This document shows, in pieces, positions 1 to 9,492 of a DNA stretch of 48,832 bases (its first letter is position 1; the number at the start of each line of letters is the position of its first letter). The stretch spans positions 1 to 48,832 of the forward strand of contig NZ_JAENIL010000053.1 in the NCBI RefSeq assembly GCF_016595505.1. The letters run 5' to 3'. The notes under the pieces were generated by a model. That model did not search any database. It was given only the letters and a program-made list of their open reading frames with translations, and was not told the origin of the DNA. A program made the position numbers and the translations under genes. Origin of the DNA: Pelagicoccus mobilis. GTDB taxonomy: Bacteria > Verrucomicrobiota > Verrucomicrobiia > Opitutales > Opitutaceae.

Positions 1-107
1 CGCGTGACAAGCACGCTCCCACCCATCTCAAATTAAGATTTCTCGTTTAATTAGACAGTCTCATCGTGAATTTCGTGGGCAAATCCATCGTCCTGCTTAT
101 TCGCTTC

Positions 108-3068
108 TCAATCAATCTTCACTCGCGGCGCTGCCAATAGCCCTGTCGCTTCCAACAAGGGCGCGTCGCTAAACTCATCGCCCTCCGTTACCCAACAAGT
201 CGGATTATTCCAGTACCGCTTACCCACTGCATCATGCAAAGGCCCAAAGGTGTTTCTCCGACTCAAAACGACTTCTACCTGTGCCAGTTCTCCGGATACA
301 GCCACTTCAAACGGATCCCAGCCAAGCACCACATCATCCACCTTCGCACAAGCACCGCCCACTTCCGGCAATCGCAACCAGCTCACCCCTTTCGGAAGTG
401 GTAAGTCATAACGCACTGCCCCCGAATAAAAGGGAAGACCTTGCCCACAAAGATCGCCAATCTCCAAACGAGCCGGCAGGGCCACCAATCTCCTATCAAT
501 CCCGTCCAAATGCACACCGAAATCTCCTAGCAGATAGATCGCCTCCAAATTGCTATTTTCGGTATACCGAGTTTTCAATACGATCTCATTCTTCCCCTCC
601 CTCAGAAACTCCGCAGGGATCCGAATCCGATGAAACGCGATATCGATCCATCGCTCCGTCTGCGAAAGATCCAAAGCCTCTCCATTCACTAAAACGGAAA
701 AGTTCTCCGGTTCCTCGATCGCCAAATCCACTCGACCCGGCAACACCGCCGCCTCGAAACCATACCTCAGTTCAACATCGCACAAATCCCGCACTGGCTC
801 CTGAGCGACAAACCACGGCTGCAGCATCTGCCCGCCGCGACGCATGACGCCATACGCATCACGCACCTTTTGATCGATCTTCAAGATCTCCATCGCTGGA
901 GCCCAGTCTTCACCTTCGAAGCGATACTCCGCAAAATCCAACACGCAAATATTCGACTCCGAAAGGCTGTATTCAAAATCCCCCTCTATAGACTCTGAGA
1001 ACTCTCGATCATCCAGCAACCTCTGAGCGTCTCCCGAACCATCAGGATTTTCCTCGTTCGCCACCCAAAGCTTCAGCCCGCCAACGGAAAAATCAGTCTC
1101 GAACACTTGCCAACCCTCTTCCACACGGGTGCTGACCGTTGCGATTTCCCCCGTTTCACAATCCCATTCGGCAATCGGAAGTTCCGTTTTGATACGCACC
1201 ATCGCATTCTCGCGACGCTCCTTCCGGTTCACGTTCAATGCAGCGAAAACCAGCCCTCCGTTGACTTCTCTCAATTGGCCAAAAACATCCGAAGCCTCAA
1301 CCGTCGCCAAAGCAGAAGGAACTGTCGCCAATACGCTCTCCTTCGAGAACTCGACAAACCGATACGCACCCCCGTCAATCGTTGCAGGCAAAGCATCCAC
1401 ATGCGTCGGCCCCGCTCCCGCCACGATGACCTCGCCCCCCGCCGCAACAAATCGATCCAGCAATTTCAGCGTCGACGACCGAATCGTCTCCAAGCCCGAG
1501 ATTAGCACCTTCGAGTACTTCGCCAAACCGACCTTAAGCATTCCATTCTCAACCTCGCCTTTCTGAGCCAACATCGCTTCGTCTCCATAATCGAAGTCCA
1601 CCTGCGACTCTAGCAGCCAAGTGAAGAGCGTTTGATAATGCTCTTCCAAACGCTTCACATTTTCATCGATCAGCCCCAATCCTTTCGACCAACCGAGATG
1701 GACCTGTGCCCACACGCTTTCGACAGGATTCAGCACCAGTAAATCGCAAACCGGCTCTCCTTGCGCCATCATCAAACCGAAACGAGCGAAGTAGCTCTCC
1801 ACGTAACCATAATCCTCATACCAGGGAGATTGATGCAAAATGCTCGCCGGGTAATCGCGCTTAGCCTCCCCTCGCATCGTGTACCAAGAAAGGTGATGAC
1901 AGCGGAAATTGATTCCCAACAGAGCCTGCCAATCCCCGACTGCCTTGTGTCCCGCGAACGGCATCTGCCAGCCCGTACAGCCGTACATCTCCGAAAGCAA
2001 TTGCGTCTTGCCCACCTGACGAGCCGCCGAAGAAAGCTGCTTCACAATCCAGTAATTGAGGTTCTCCTCGCCTAACACATCCACTCCCGGAGCGCTCATG
2101 TGCTCATAGTAACGCATCATCGAACCCGACATCGCAGTCTGAGCCGTCAAGTTGTCCTCGTGCAGAATATGCCCGGTCAAAACCAGATTCCGCTCCTCGC
2201 ACCACTCCTGGCAGGGCATTGCGAAATTCTCGAGAAACAGCTGCTGAAGCAGCTCGACGAAATGCCACTTCACCGGCGAAATCCGCTGCCCTTCTACCTG
2301 CAGAAACAATTCCGGCAACTTCGGTCTCAAATCATAACCAAAACGGGCTTCGAACTCCTCAAACAATTTTGGCGTATAAGGCACAGTCATGTGCCCGTCC
2401 TCTCGATACATTGAGAACCCATCCAACAACGCCCCCCGGTGAGGCTCATCCGTAAAGATCCCCTTGATCGATTTCCCCAAACGGTCCCCGCACTTCTCCG
2501 CATACTTCTCGTGCGTCGACTGCAAAAACGCCTCCGTTGCGGCCCGATTCATCGTATCGATGTAGGTATAGCCATTATAGAACCCGCACTTGCCTTGCTC
2601 CACCACCGAAAATCGAATCGTCTGACTCCCTGATCCCAAGTGCGTACAAACCGAACCGTCCAAGTAGCAAGTAAACTCCGCAATCACATCCTCCCCTTCG
2701 CCCGCAGGGTCTATCTCCAACAAAATCGCCTTCTGACGATACTCTGGATTTTTGGATACGATTCCTCCCGCCAATCCGGAAGGCCAACGATCCTCGTCAT
2801 AGATCCATGCCTCCAAGCCGATGGACTCCGCATAGTCTGCACAGGCATTGATCAGTTCGAACCACTCATCCCCTAAGTACTCGGTCTCCAAGCCCGTCCT
2901 CGAGTGCATGAAGAATCCACCCATGCCCATCTCCTTCATCACATCGATCTGATAAAGCAGCTCCTCCTTCTCCAACTTGCCATTCCAACTCCAAAACGGC
3001 TTCCCTCGAAACATCACCGAAGGATTTTCCCACTCCTTATAAAAACTATCGTTATCCGAAAATTTCAT
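108..3068 (-). CDS. GH106-like glycoside hydrolase, no signal peptide
   Basis: A 986-residue protein related to the GH106 alpha-L-rhamnosidase superfamily. Near the N-terminus it has FWSWNG (about 25-30), an MGMGGFFMHSR segment (about 47-57) and YDEDRWPSGLAGG (about 90-102), which match the start of the catalytic barrel in this superfamily. Acidic candidates are TDEP (about 206-209), HED (about 303-305) and SEMYG (about 359-363). The last third looks like beta-sandwich accessory domains. The N-terminus is hydrophilic with no signal peptide, so the protein is predicted to be cytoplasmic. A GGAG sits 6 nt before the ATG and supports this start. It is the last gene of the minus-strand cluster, after a 241-bp gap. 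It probably removes rhamnose or a similar deoxysugar from imported oligosaccharides. The family is fairly certain; the substrate is inferred. Confidence 0.8.
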   Translation of the reverse strand: MKFSDNDSFYKEWENPSVMFRGKPFWSWNGKLEKEELLYQIDVMKEMGMGGFFMHSRTGLETEYLGDEWFELINACADYAESIGLEAWIYDEDRWPSGLAGGIVSKNPEYRQKAILLEIDPAGEGEDVIAEFTCYLDGSVCTHLGSGSQTIRFSVVEQGKCGFYNGYTYIDTMNRAATEAFLQSTHEKYAEKCGDRLGKSIKGIFTDEPHRGALLDGFSMYREDGHMTVPYTPKLFEEFEARFGYDLRPKLPELFLQVEGQRISPVKWHFVELLQQLFLENFAMPCQEWCEERNLVLTGHILHEDNLTAQTAMSGSMMRYYEHMSAPGVDVLGEENLNYWIVKQLSSAARQVGKTQLLSEMYGCTGWQMPFAGHKAVGDWQALLGINFRCHHLSWYTMRGEAKRDYPASILHQSPWYEDYGYVESYFARFGLMMAQGEPVCDLLVLNPVESVWAQVHLGWSKGLGLIDENVKRLEEHYQTLFTWLLESQVDFDYGDEAMLAQKGEVENGMLKVGLAKYSKVLISGLETIRSSTLKLLDRFVAAGGEVIVAGAGPTHVDALPATIDGGAYRFVEFSKESVLATVPSALATVEASDVFGQLREVNGGLVFAALNVNRKERRENAMVRIKTELPIAEWDCETGEIATVSTRVEEGWQVFETDFSVGGLKLWVANEENPDGSGDAQRLLDDREFSESIEGDFEYSLSESNICVLDFAEYRFEGEDWAPAMEILKIDQKVRDAYGVMRRGGQMLQPWFVAQEPVRDLCDVELRYGFEAAVLPGRVDLAIEEPENFSVLVNGEALDLSQTERWIDIAFHRIRIPAEFLREGKNEIVLKTRYTENSNLEAIYLLGDFGVHLDGIDRRLVALPARLEIGDLCGQGLPFYSGAVRYDLPLPKGVSWLRLPEVGGACAKVDDVVLGWDPFEVAVSGELAQVEVVLSRRNTFGPLHDAVGKRYWNNPTCWVTEGDEFSDAPLLEATGLLAAPRVKID

Positions 3069-3097
3069 AACTCACTCCGCTAAATACAAATCTGATT

Positions 3098-3304
3098 TCA
3101 ACCACCGATAAAACCGATACACACCGATTCAGTCCCATAGCAGACCCCCACTTCAACGGGCTCCACAGAGCCCTCATCTTATCAAAAATATCAGTGCGAT
3201 CTGCGTCATCTGCGGTCGATGACTCTTCCCAGAAGCCTATCATCGCTGAATCCCGATTCGAACTCCGCCATCAGTGCACATCAGTGTCATCAGTGGTTTG
3301 ATGA
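3098..3304. repeat. Three degenerate copies of a ~33-bp intergenic repeat
   Basis: The gap between the GH106-like gene and the next sulfatase holds three related units: 3098-3132 in one orientation, and 3190-3222 and 3270-3304 in the other. Each is built from short tracts such as ATCAGTG, ATCTGCG and CAGTGG, with a consensus close to ACCRC-GATRACRC-GAT-RCAC-GAT on the strand of the first copy. The first and last copies form an imperfect inverted repeat. A short open frame across this stretch (3052-3243, minus) reads through the repeat and is not a credible gene. Confidence 0.6.
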
Positions 3305-3309
3305 CACAC

Positions 3310-4728
3310 TCAACACCCCGCGGTCCGTCCCCCTCTCTCCGTAGGAAAATAGTCCGGAGCTGGTATCAACGGCAACCTACCCCCCGTGTGCCCGGGCATG
3401 TACTTGTCGCTCACCGTATCGCCATCATCGAAAGGATCCTCTGTGCGCTCCAACCAATGCTGAAGTTTCTCCTTCAACTGCGATTGCAAAGCCACGATCG
3501 CTTCATTATCCCGATTCGTCCAAGTGATCAAATTGTTCTTCTGCAGCGGATCCGCCTTATCGTCATACAGGAGCCACGGCCCCTCCACCGTTTCCGCATA
3601 AGTATGCGTCCGCGTCACCACACCTCGAAAGGCAGGCGTCGGAATGCAGTCCACATCCACCGCGAAGTTAATGAATACCGAATCCGGCGCCGCCGACTCG
3701 TCGCCCAGAATCAATGCCGACAAATCATCGCCATGCATCCCCTCCGGAACCTCAGTCCCGGTCATCGAAATCAAGGAGGACGTCAACTCGATCAAACTGA
3801 TCGGCGCATCACTCACCCGCCCCGCCGGAATATGCCCAGGCCAACGCATCAATAGCGGAATGCCCACTGACTCCCGCCAAGGCTGACTTTTATAATACTG
3901 CTCATGGTTCCCTAACATGTCCCCATGGTCCGAGGTAAAGACCACGATCGTATCCTCATAAAGCCCCTGCTCCTTCAAAGTCGCCTCCAATCGCGCCACC
4001 TGATCATCCAGCGCCATCACATGGGCATAGTAGCCGGCGATGAAATCCCGCTTCGCCTGCATGACTTCCTCGGGCACATAGATGCTGTTGGTTTCCATGA
4101 ACTCCACATCCTCCGGCTTGTACCGCTCCAGCAACTCCTCCGGCATCTCACGATAAGGGTCGTGGGGCGTGCCGATCGATACGACCAAGAAAAAAGGATC
4201 CTCCCCTTTCGCTTTCTCCTTCATGAAGTCGATCGCCAGATCCGTCTGATAAATCGGCTCGTATCCATCAATAAATACAGGCTTCGGCTCATCGTTGTAG
4301 TAGAAGCCTTTCAGGTAGTTGTGGGTGCAATTCGCCACCGCCCAATAATCATCGAAACCTAAACGACGCGGCCCGGGAGGAGTAAAATCCGTACGCGCCC
4401 CCCCATCCAAATGCCACTTGCCGATAATCCCGCACTTGTAGCCTTCGGCCGTCAAGGCCCCCGCAAAACTGGGTCCATCATTTTTCACCCGTACTTCATT
4501 ATTCACTACACCATGGGCAAGCGTGTGCAGTCCGGTAAAGATCGTCCCCCGCGACGGAGCGCAGGAAGGCGTGTTCGCCACCGCATTGGTGAAACGCGTT
4601 CCCTCCGAGGCCAATTTATCCAAGTGCGGCGTTTCAATCTTCTCCACGCCCACGCAACCCATGGCGGTCGAACGCATTTGGTCCGTCAGGATATAAAGTA
4701 TATTCGGTCTTTTCTGTTTATCGCTCAT
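3310..4728 (-). CDS. Type-I sulfatase, predicted cytoplasmic
   Basis: A 472-residue sulfatase of the formylglycine-dependent alkaline-phosphatase superfamily. The maturation motif is CAPSR with the target Cys at residue 56. The GKWHL motif follows at about 110, and the C-terminal metal site SDHGDMLGNH is present. The first metal motif reads TDQ rather than TDD. The start is taken at 4728 because its ATG overlaps the upstream TGA as ATGA, and a GGAG lies 8 nt before it; a start at 4752 would add eight residues and deepen the overlap. There is no signal peptide, unlike the other five sulfatases in the window, so it likely removes sulfate from small imported sugars in the cytoplasm. It is translationally coupled to the sulfatase gene before it. 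The sulfate position and sugar cannot be read from the sequence. Confidence 0.9.
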   Translation of the reverse strand: MSDKQKRPNILYILTDQMRSTAMGCVGVEKIETPHLDKLASEGTRFTNAVANTPSCAPSRGTIFTGLHTLAHGVVNNEVRVKNDGPSFAGALTAEGYKCGIIGKWHLDGGARTDFTPPGPRRLGFDDYWAVANCTHNYLKGFYYNDEPKPVFIDGYEPIYQTDLAIDFMKEKAKGEDPFFLVVSIGTPHDPYREMPEELLERYKPEDVEFMETNSIYVPEEVMQAKRDFIAGYYAHVMALDDQVARLEATLKEQGLYEDTIVVFTSDHGDMLGNHEQYYKSQPWRESVGIPLLMRWPGHIPAGRVSDAPISLIELTSSLISMTGTEVPEGMHGDDLSALILGDESAAPDSVFINFAVDVDCIPTPAFRGVVTRTHTYAETVEGPWLLYDDKADPLQKNNLITWTNRDNEAIVALQSQLKEKLQHWLERTEDPFDDGDTVSDKYMPGHTGGRLPLIPAPDYFPTERGGRTAGC

Positions 4729-6152
4729 TCTTCGTACTCCGACTGAAACCATTCGGGAAGCGGCTCTTTCATTATCTGAAAAACATTTCCTTCCGCAGGG
4801 TAAAACGTACCAAAATTCCTAGCCTTCCCTTTCGGCTTTCCTGGTTCCCATTGAGGATTGGGACGCATGCGTTGCGCTCCTGTTGCATCAAGGTGAGCTT
4901 CCAATTTCGCCTGCAAACGTCCTAACCGCTCTGGATACTTAGCCGCCACGTCACGCGACTCCCCCACGTCACGCTCAAGATTGTAGAGCTCATAGCGATC
5001 CGGCTCGATCATATGCACCAGTTTCCAATCCCCTTCGATCATTGACGACGACGGCTTCGCCCGATGCGGGAAATGCCAAAACAAACGTCTTTCCTCAGCT
5101 TCGTCACTTCCTTTCCAAAGCGGAAGCATACTCCTGCCATCCACATGAGCCTCTGGCATGAGTTCCGCTTGAGCCACTTCCAAAAAGGTCGGAAAATAAT
5201 CCGAGCTATGCACCGGAAGGTTACACTCGCTACCCTGCGCAACCTTCCCCGGCCACCTCACGATCAACGGCACCCGCGTACCGCCTTCATATAAATCGCC
5301 CTTCGCACCACGGAACGGCCTGTTGCTCGTCACCGACCGCAAGCCCCCGTTATCTGAAGTGAAAATCACCACTGTATTCTCCAAAAGCCCGGTCGACTCT
5401 AAAGCCTCCATCAACATTCCGATCGATTGATCCAAATGCGAAATCATGCCCGCATATTTCTTGTTTTTCTGAAAACGCCCCGGCGGCACGCTCTCGTAAA
5501 GCGCCTCTTCCTCCGGCGGACTCGCCAATGGCACGTGAGGCGTGTGGTGCATCAAACAAAGCAGGAAAGGGCCTTCATTTCCCTTCTCCAAAAATTGAAT
5601 ACTCCGCTCCGTCAGAGCATCCACCCCTTTGTCTCGAGCCTTGTCGCGACCTGAAACGTCGAAGGCCTCATCGAAACCATAATCCCGATGTTTCCCCTCC
5701 ACGAAGAACTCGTATTCATTTCCCAAGTGCCACTTTCCATAAAGCGCCGTGCGATACCCCTGCTCTCGCAAAGCCTTCGCAAATGTCGGCAATTCCAACG
5801 GCAACTCCTTCAAGTGGTCCGGCGGGACCAGTTTCGGATTTTCATACAAGCGATCCCATGGCAAGGCATCCGTTAGTCGCACTCGATGCGGGTAACGCCC
5901 CGTCAAAAGAGACGCCCGCGTCGGCGAACAGACATTGCACGCCGCATACGCCTGCGTGAAACGCATTCCGTCGGAGGCCAGAGCATCGAGATGAGGCGTC
6001 CGGTAAAAATCGCTCCCATAACAGCCAAGGTCGCTCACCCCAAGGTCATCGGTCACGATGAACAGAATATTCGGGGGCTGTTCAGCAGAAGCGCTAAGAA
6101 CGCCCGCCGTCATAGCGCACACGAAAAGCAGAGTGTTAAGAACAGATCTCAT
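4725..6152 (-). CDS. Secreted type-I sulfatase (arylsulfatase A-like)
   Basis: A 475-residue formylglycine-dependent sulfatase. The signal peptide covers about residues 1-23 and ends in SASA. The TDDLG metal motif is at 34-38, the CSPTR maturation motif has its Cys at 75, and YGKWHLG and TSDNGG are both intact. The start at 6152 was chosen because it begins directly with the signal peptide and lies 16 nt after the symporter stop; the longer frame upstream to 6224 would overlap the symporter and bury the signal peptide. An AAGG lies a little upstream. The protein is expected in the periplasm or exported. It sits between the symporter and the cytoplasmic sulfatase and overlaps the latter by 4 nt, so the three are almost certainly one transcript. 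Confidence 0.92.
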   Translation of the reverse strand: MRSVLNTLLFVCAMTAGVLSASAEQPPNILFIVTDDLGVSDLGCYGSDFYRTPHLDALASDGMRFTQAYAACNVCSPTRASLLTGRYPHRVRLTDALPWDRLYENPKLVPPDHLKELPLELPTFAKALREQGYRTALYGKWHLGNEYEFFVEGKHRDYGFDEAFDVSGRDKARDKGVDALTERSIQFLEKGNEGPFLLCLMHHTPHVPLASPPEEEALYESVPPGRFQKNKKYAGMISHLDQSIGMLMEALESTGLLENTVVIFTSDNGGLRSVTSNRPFRGAKGDLYEGGTRVPLIVRWPGKVAQGSECNLPVHSSDYFPTFLEVAQAELMPEAHVDGRSMLPLWKGSDEAEERRLFWHFPHRAKPSSSMIEGDWKLVHMIEPDRYELYNLERDVGESRDVAAKYPERLGRLQAKLEAHLDATGAQRMRPNPQWEPGKPKGKARNFGTFYPAEGNVFQIMKEPLPEWFQSEYEE

Positions 6153-6168
6153 CGGCTGATACCTTAAC

Positions 6169-7662
6169 TTACGCCTCGTCTGCTCGCGCCTGCAACCGCG
6201 TTTGTATCTCACGCACTCTTTCACGACTCAGCGGATAGAACTTGAAAATGAACGCCGCGATCAAAAGACACCCCATCGGGAAGAAACTCAGGAAATAACG
6301 GAGCGTCTGCACTGTTTCCGGCGACGCCGTCTCAGCGCCCGCCTCATAGCCTGAGAACGCGAGTAGATAACCAAGAGCAATGCCGATCACAGTAAACGCC
6401 AACTTCACCACGAAACCAAAAGCTGAGGCGAACATGCCCTCGCGGCGGTATCCATAGGCGAGCTCGTCCTCGTCGCACACATCCGCGATGAACGCCCCAT
6501 TCAGCAACCAGCAGCAATTGAGCCCGAAGCCGAACATCACGGCTGTAATCAACTGCAAGTAGGGAATATTTGGATTCACCAAGAACAGATTGAGCAAACT
6601 CGCAGCGGCACTGATCGACAGGCCGAACAACAGCACTTTCTTCTTGTCCCAAACCTGAACCAAGTAAGGCACAATGAAGGCGCTCACGAACATGCTCACC
6701 GCCAAGGTACTTCCATTCAAGGCCGCTAAAGTAGCTCCCGCATCCTTGTCGCCGTCGTAGACGTAGAAGATATTCACGTAGAGCAAAAGCGGATTCACGA
6801 AGAAGTTCCCAGTAATCACCAAAAGGATCATCCCCAAAAGAAACGCAAAACCTCTATTCTTCGAAACCAAACGCACTGATGCCCACAATTTGATTTTCTC
6901 CTGCTTTACCGTTTTGCTCACGCGTTCTTTTACCAAAAACGAAACAGGAAGAATCGCTATAACAATGAATATCGCGAAGGCGATTGCAGTATAACGCGCC
7001 CCCAACACCTCTGCCTTCACCGAAGCATCGGCCGCTAAGTCGCTGAACAAGGTCAAAGGTGTCTGATACCAACTCACATACTCCTGCTCCAGCAAGCCAC
7101 GTGCATAATCACCCACTGAAAGAGCTGCTTTATATGCCCAAGGGAGAGTAAATGAAGCGACTGAATTGAATATGCTGCGATACTTCTGCACATGTGCACG
7201 CTCGTCATAATCATCCGTCAGTTCATAGCCAAGAGCCGTAAACGGAACCGAGTAAATGGTATACGCAAGATAGAAGAGAATGCAGGAAACAGTCGCGTAT
7301 CCAAACAATGTCCACTGCTCCAAGTGAGGTGGCACCATGTAGATCATCGCGAATATAATCGCCATCGAAATCCCACCCCAGAAAATGAACGGCCGCCTGC
7401 GTCCCCACTTGCTGCGACAGTTGTCCGACATGTTTCCGATAATCGGATCGGAAATCATGTCGAAGAAACGCGGAATCGTCATCGCCCAACCGATCAACTT
7501 GGAGTCCAGTCCCAACCCCATGTTGAAGACCGGCAAGAACAGGTTCTTCAAGCCGTTGACCGCCACCTGCTCGCTATAACCTCCGAGCCCCCAGGCGAGC
7601 TTCTCCTTCATAGGAGGAACGTTGGCCGCTGGTTTCGGCGTTGTTGTTCTTGGGGTATCCAT
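6169..7662 (-). CDS. GPH-family (MelB-like) sugar:cation symporter
   Basis: A 497-residue inner-membrane transporter with about twelve hydrophobic segments. The cytoplasmic loop after the second segment reads SDPIIGNMSD followed by a basic GRRRPF stretch, which is the signature of glycoside-pentoside-hexuronide:cation symporters. The N-terminal 20 residues are Pro/Thr-rich and cytoplasmic. It starts 3 nt after the stop of the upstream sulfatase and ends 16 nt before the next sulfatase. This embedding suggests that it carries the mono- or oligosaccharides released by the periplasmic enzymes into the cell. Because a signal-less sulfatase and GH106-like enzyme lie downstream, the cargo may still carry sulfate; this is inference. 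Confidence 0.88.
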   Translation of the reverse strand: MDTPRTTTPKPAANVPPMKEKLAWGLGGYSEQVAVNGLKNLFLPVFNMGLGLDSKLIGWAMTIPRFFDMISDPIIGNMSDNCRSKWGRRRPFIFWGGISMAIIFAMIYMVPPHLEQWTLFGYATVSCILFYLAYTIYSVPFTALGYELTDDYDERAHVQKYRSIFNSVASFTLPWAYKAALSVGDYARGLLEQEYVSWYQTPLTLFSDLAADASVKAEVLGARYTAIAFAIFIVIAILPVSFLVKERVSKTVKQEKIKLWASVRLVSKNRGFAFLLGMILLVITGNFFVNPLLLYVNIFYVYDGDKDAGATLAALNGSTLAVSMFVSAFIVPYLVQVWDKKKVLLFGLSISAAASLLNLFLVNPNIPYLQLITAVMFGFGLNCCWLLNGAFIADVCDEDELAYGYRREGMFASAFGFVVKLAFTVIGIALGYLLAFSGYEAGAETASPETVQTLRYFLSFFPMGCLLIAAFIFKFYPLSRERVREIQTRLQARADEA

Positions 7663-7665
7663 AAG

Positions 7666-9489
7666 TTAATTATCTTTTGAGATATCGGTCTTCTCCTTTA
7701 TGGTCAGCTCACTCGCCGGGATCGTCCAGTCGTTGACTTCCATGGTGGTAGAACCGCCCTTCCAGCCAAACAAGAGCTTTGCAGGCCTCTTTCCTTCCGG
7801 AGAGCCCCACTTTACCAATACGCTTCCATCCTCCTCATTTTCGATTTCTACCCTATCCGCACCTTCGAGGACATAAGCATGCGTATCACGTTTTCTACCG
7901 TCCTGATCTATTAATTGGATACGGTGCGAACCGCTACGATCCGTCTGTATCTCGCTCTCCTCCAATCGAAGCGTTTCTGGTCGATTGGGCGCTCGCTTCG
8001 GACTCGAGCGACGTTTCATCGGGTTCCCTTTGAAGTCTTTGTTAGCGATCGGCAACAAGGCATCGGTACTCTTCAAGTGAGCCTCGATCAAACGGTCCAG
8101 TTCCTGAACCTTCTCCGGATAGTATCGCGACAACTCGATCGACTCATACGGATCCTTCTTCAAATTAAAGAGTTCAAAGGCATCGGAAGCCGCATTCATC
8201 CCCGCATGATGAAAACGAATCAACTTCCAATCCCCCACCCGTACTGCACTCGACGGTGCGCACATGGCGCCGAAGACATGCGGAAAGTCGGTAAAGATGG
8301 GCTGGTGCTCCATCGGCCTTCCTTCAAGCAAAGGTACAATACTTTGACCATCCACGACCTGGCCTGATTTCGGACTCGCACCCGTTACTTCCAGAATCGT
8401 CGGATAAAGATCGGTCGTCTGCACCGGAATCGTGCAAGTCGTTGCCGCATCGATCTTCCCAGGCCATAGAGCAATCCACGGTACACGGAACCCACCTTCA
8501 TATGTATTCGCTTTTCCACCACGAAGCGGACGGTTTGAAGTAATTGTATTCCCATCGATTGCCTTATGGGTCACGCCCCCATTGTCCGAGGTCAGAACAA
8601 TCAGGGTGTTCTCTTTCAGCTCTCGGTTCTCCGGACGGTCCAGCCAATCCAACAGTATGCCCACGCTATTGTCCATGCTCTCGATCATGGTCGCCATCTC
8701 CGGGCAACGCTGATCCGACTCGGGATCCCGCAGCTCGCGATACTTTGGCATCAAATCCTCTTTGGGAATGATCGGCGTGTGCACCGCGTAGTGCCAGAGG
8801 TTTAAATAGAAAGGCCGCCCACTCCCCTTCACCGATTCCATCCACCGAATGCTTTCCTCTGCCAAGCGTTTGTTGAGATACTCGCCTTCCGGACCTGGCT
8901 CGAGATTCGGAATCCCCGTGCCGGGTTTGCCTCGATCATAGGGCGAGTAGTAATTGGGAGGTCCAGGAAGATGCCCGCCGCCGATCACGTAGTCGAATCC
9001 ATGATACTGAGCGGAAAAGCGATCATCGTTGCCCGGCGTCAAGTGCCACTTACCGATATGGGCCGTTTGATAGCCCTCATCCTTCAACGCCTCCGCCAAG
9101 GTATAGGCTTTCAGCGGCAGGAAACTTTTACTCTGCAGATCACCAGTATACTTCCCCTTGGCAGGTAGCAACGCCTTGGGCTCGGCCACGCTTTTTGGGG
9201 TCACGGCGACTGTCATGCGCAAACGTGCCGGGTACTGACCCGTCATGATGCTGGCCCGGGTCGGCGAACAAAGCGGGCTCGCCGCATACGCATCGGTAAA
9301 GAGCATGCCCTCCTCCGCCATTCGCGTCATGTTGGGCGTTTGGTAGTACTTCGAGCCGTAAGTGGAGCTATCCGCCCACCCCATATCGTCGATCAAGATC
9401 ACAATCACGTTCGGCTTGTCCGCAGCCAACAAGCTATTCGCCCAGCAGGCGATCACCACTAGGGCAGATCCAATCAGCGCTCTTTTCAT
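7666..9489 (-). CDS. Secreted type-I sulfatase with C-terminal extension
   Basis: A 607-residue sulfatase with a signal peptide (about 1-22, ending SLLA). The metal motif IDDMG is at about 33-37, CSPTR has its Cys at 74, and GKWHLTPG and TSDNGG are intact. The catalytic domain ends near residue 490. About 110 further residues follow, starting with a basic region (KRRSSPKRAP) and then a beta-rich segment without a recognised domain name. The family is usually nearer 450-520 residues, so this tail is an addition that may bind glycan or stabilise the fold. The gene lies 3 nt after a GH106-like gene and 3 nt before the symporter, in an apparently continuous operon. Confidence 0.92.
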   Translation of the reverse strand: MKRALIGSALVVIACWANSLLAADKPNVIVILIDDMGWADSSTYGSKYYQTPNMTRMAEEGMLFTDAYAASPLCSPTRASIMTGQYPARLRMTVAVTPKSVAEPKALLPAKGKYTGDLQSKSFLPLKAYTLAEALKDEGYQTAHIGKWHLTPGNDDRFSAQYHGFDYVIGGGHLPGPPNYYSPYDRGKPGTGIPNLEPGPEGEYLNKRLAEESIRWMESVKGSGRPFYLNLWHYAVHTPIIPKEDLMPKYRELRDPESDQRCPEMATMIESMDNSVGILLDWLDRPENRELKENTLIVLTSDNGGVTHKAIDGNTITSNRPLRGGKANTYEGGFRVPWIALWPGKIDAATTCTIPVQTTDLYPTILEVTGASPKSGQVVDGQSIVPLLEGRPMEHQPIFTDFPHVFGAMCAPSSAVRVGDWKLIRFHHAGMNAASDAFELFNLKKDPYESIELSRYYPEKVQELDRLIEAHLKSTDALLPIANKDFKGNPMKRRSSPKRAPNRPETLRLEESEIQTDRSGSHRIQLIDQDGRKRDTHAYVLEGADRVEIENEEDGSVLVKWGSPEGKRPAKLLFGWKGGSTTMEVNDWTIPASELTIKEKTDISKDN

Positions 9490-9492
9490 ACT

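Noticed and set aside
2-16. GCGTG-ACAAG-CACGC hairpin at the window edge
   Set aside because: Only a 5-bp stem with no T-run in view; it cannot be judged without the flanking sequence.
3052-3243. 63-codon open frame overlapping the start of the first gene
   Set aside because: Its sequence is the translation of the degenerate repeat, and it overlaps the good start of the GH106-like gene.
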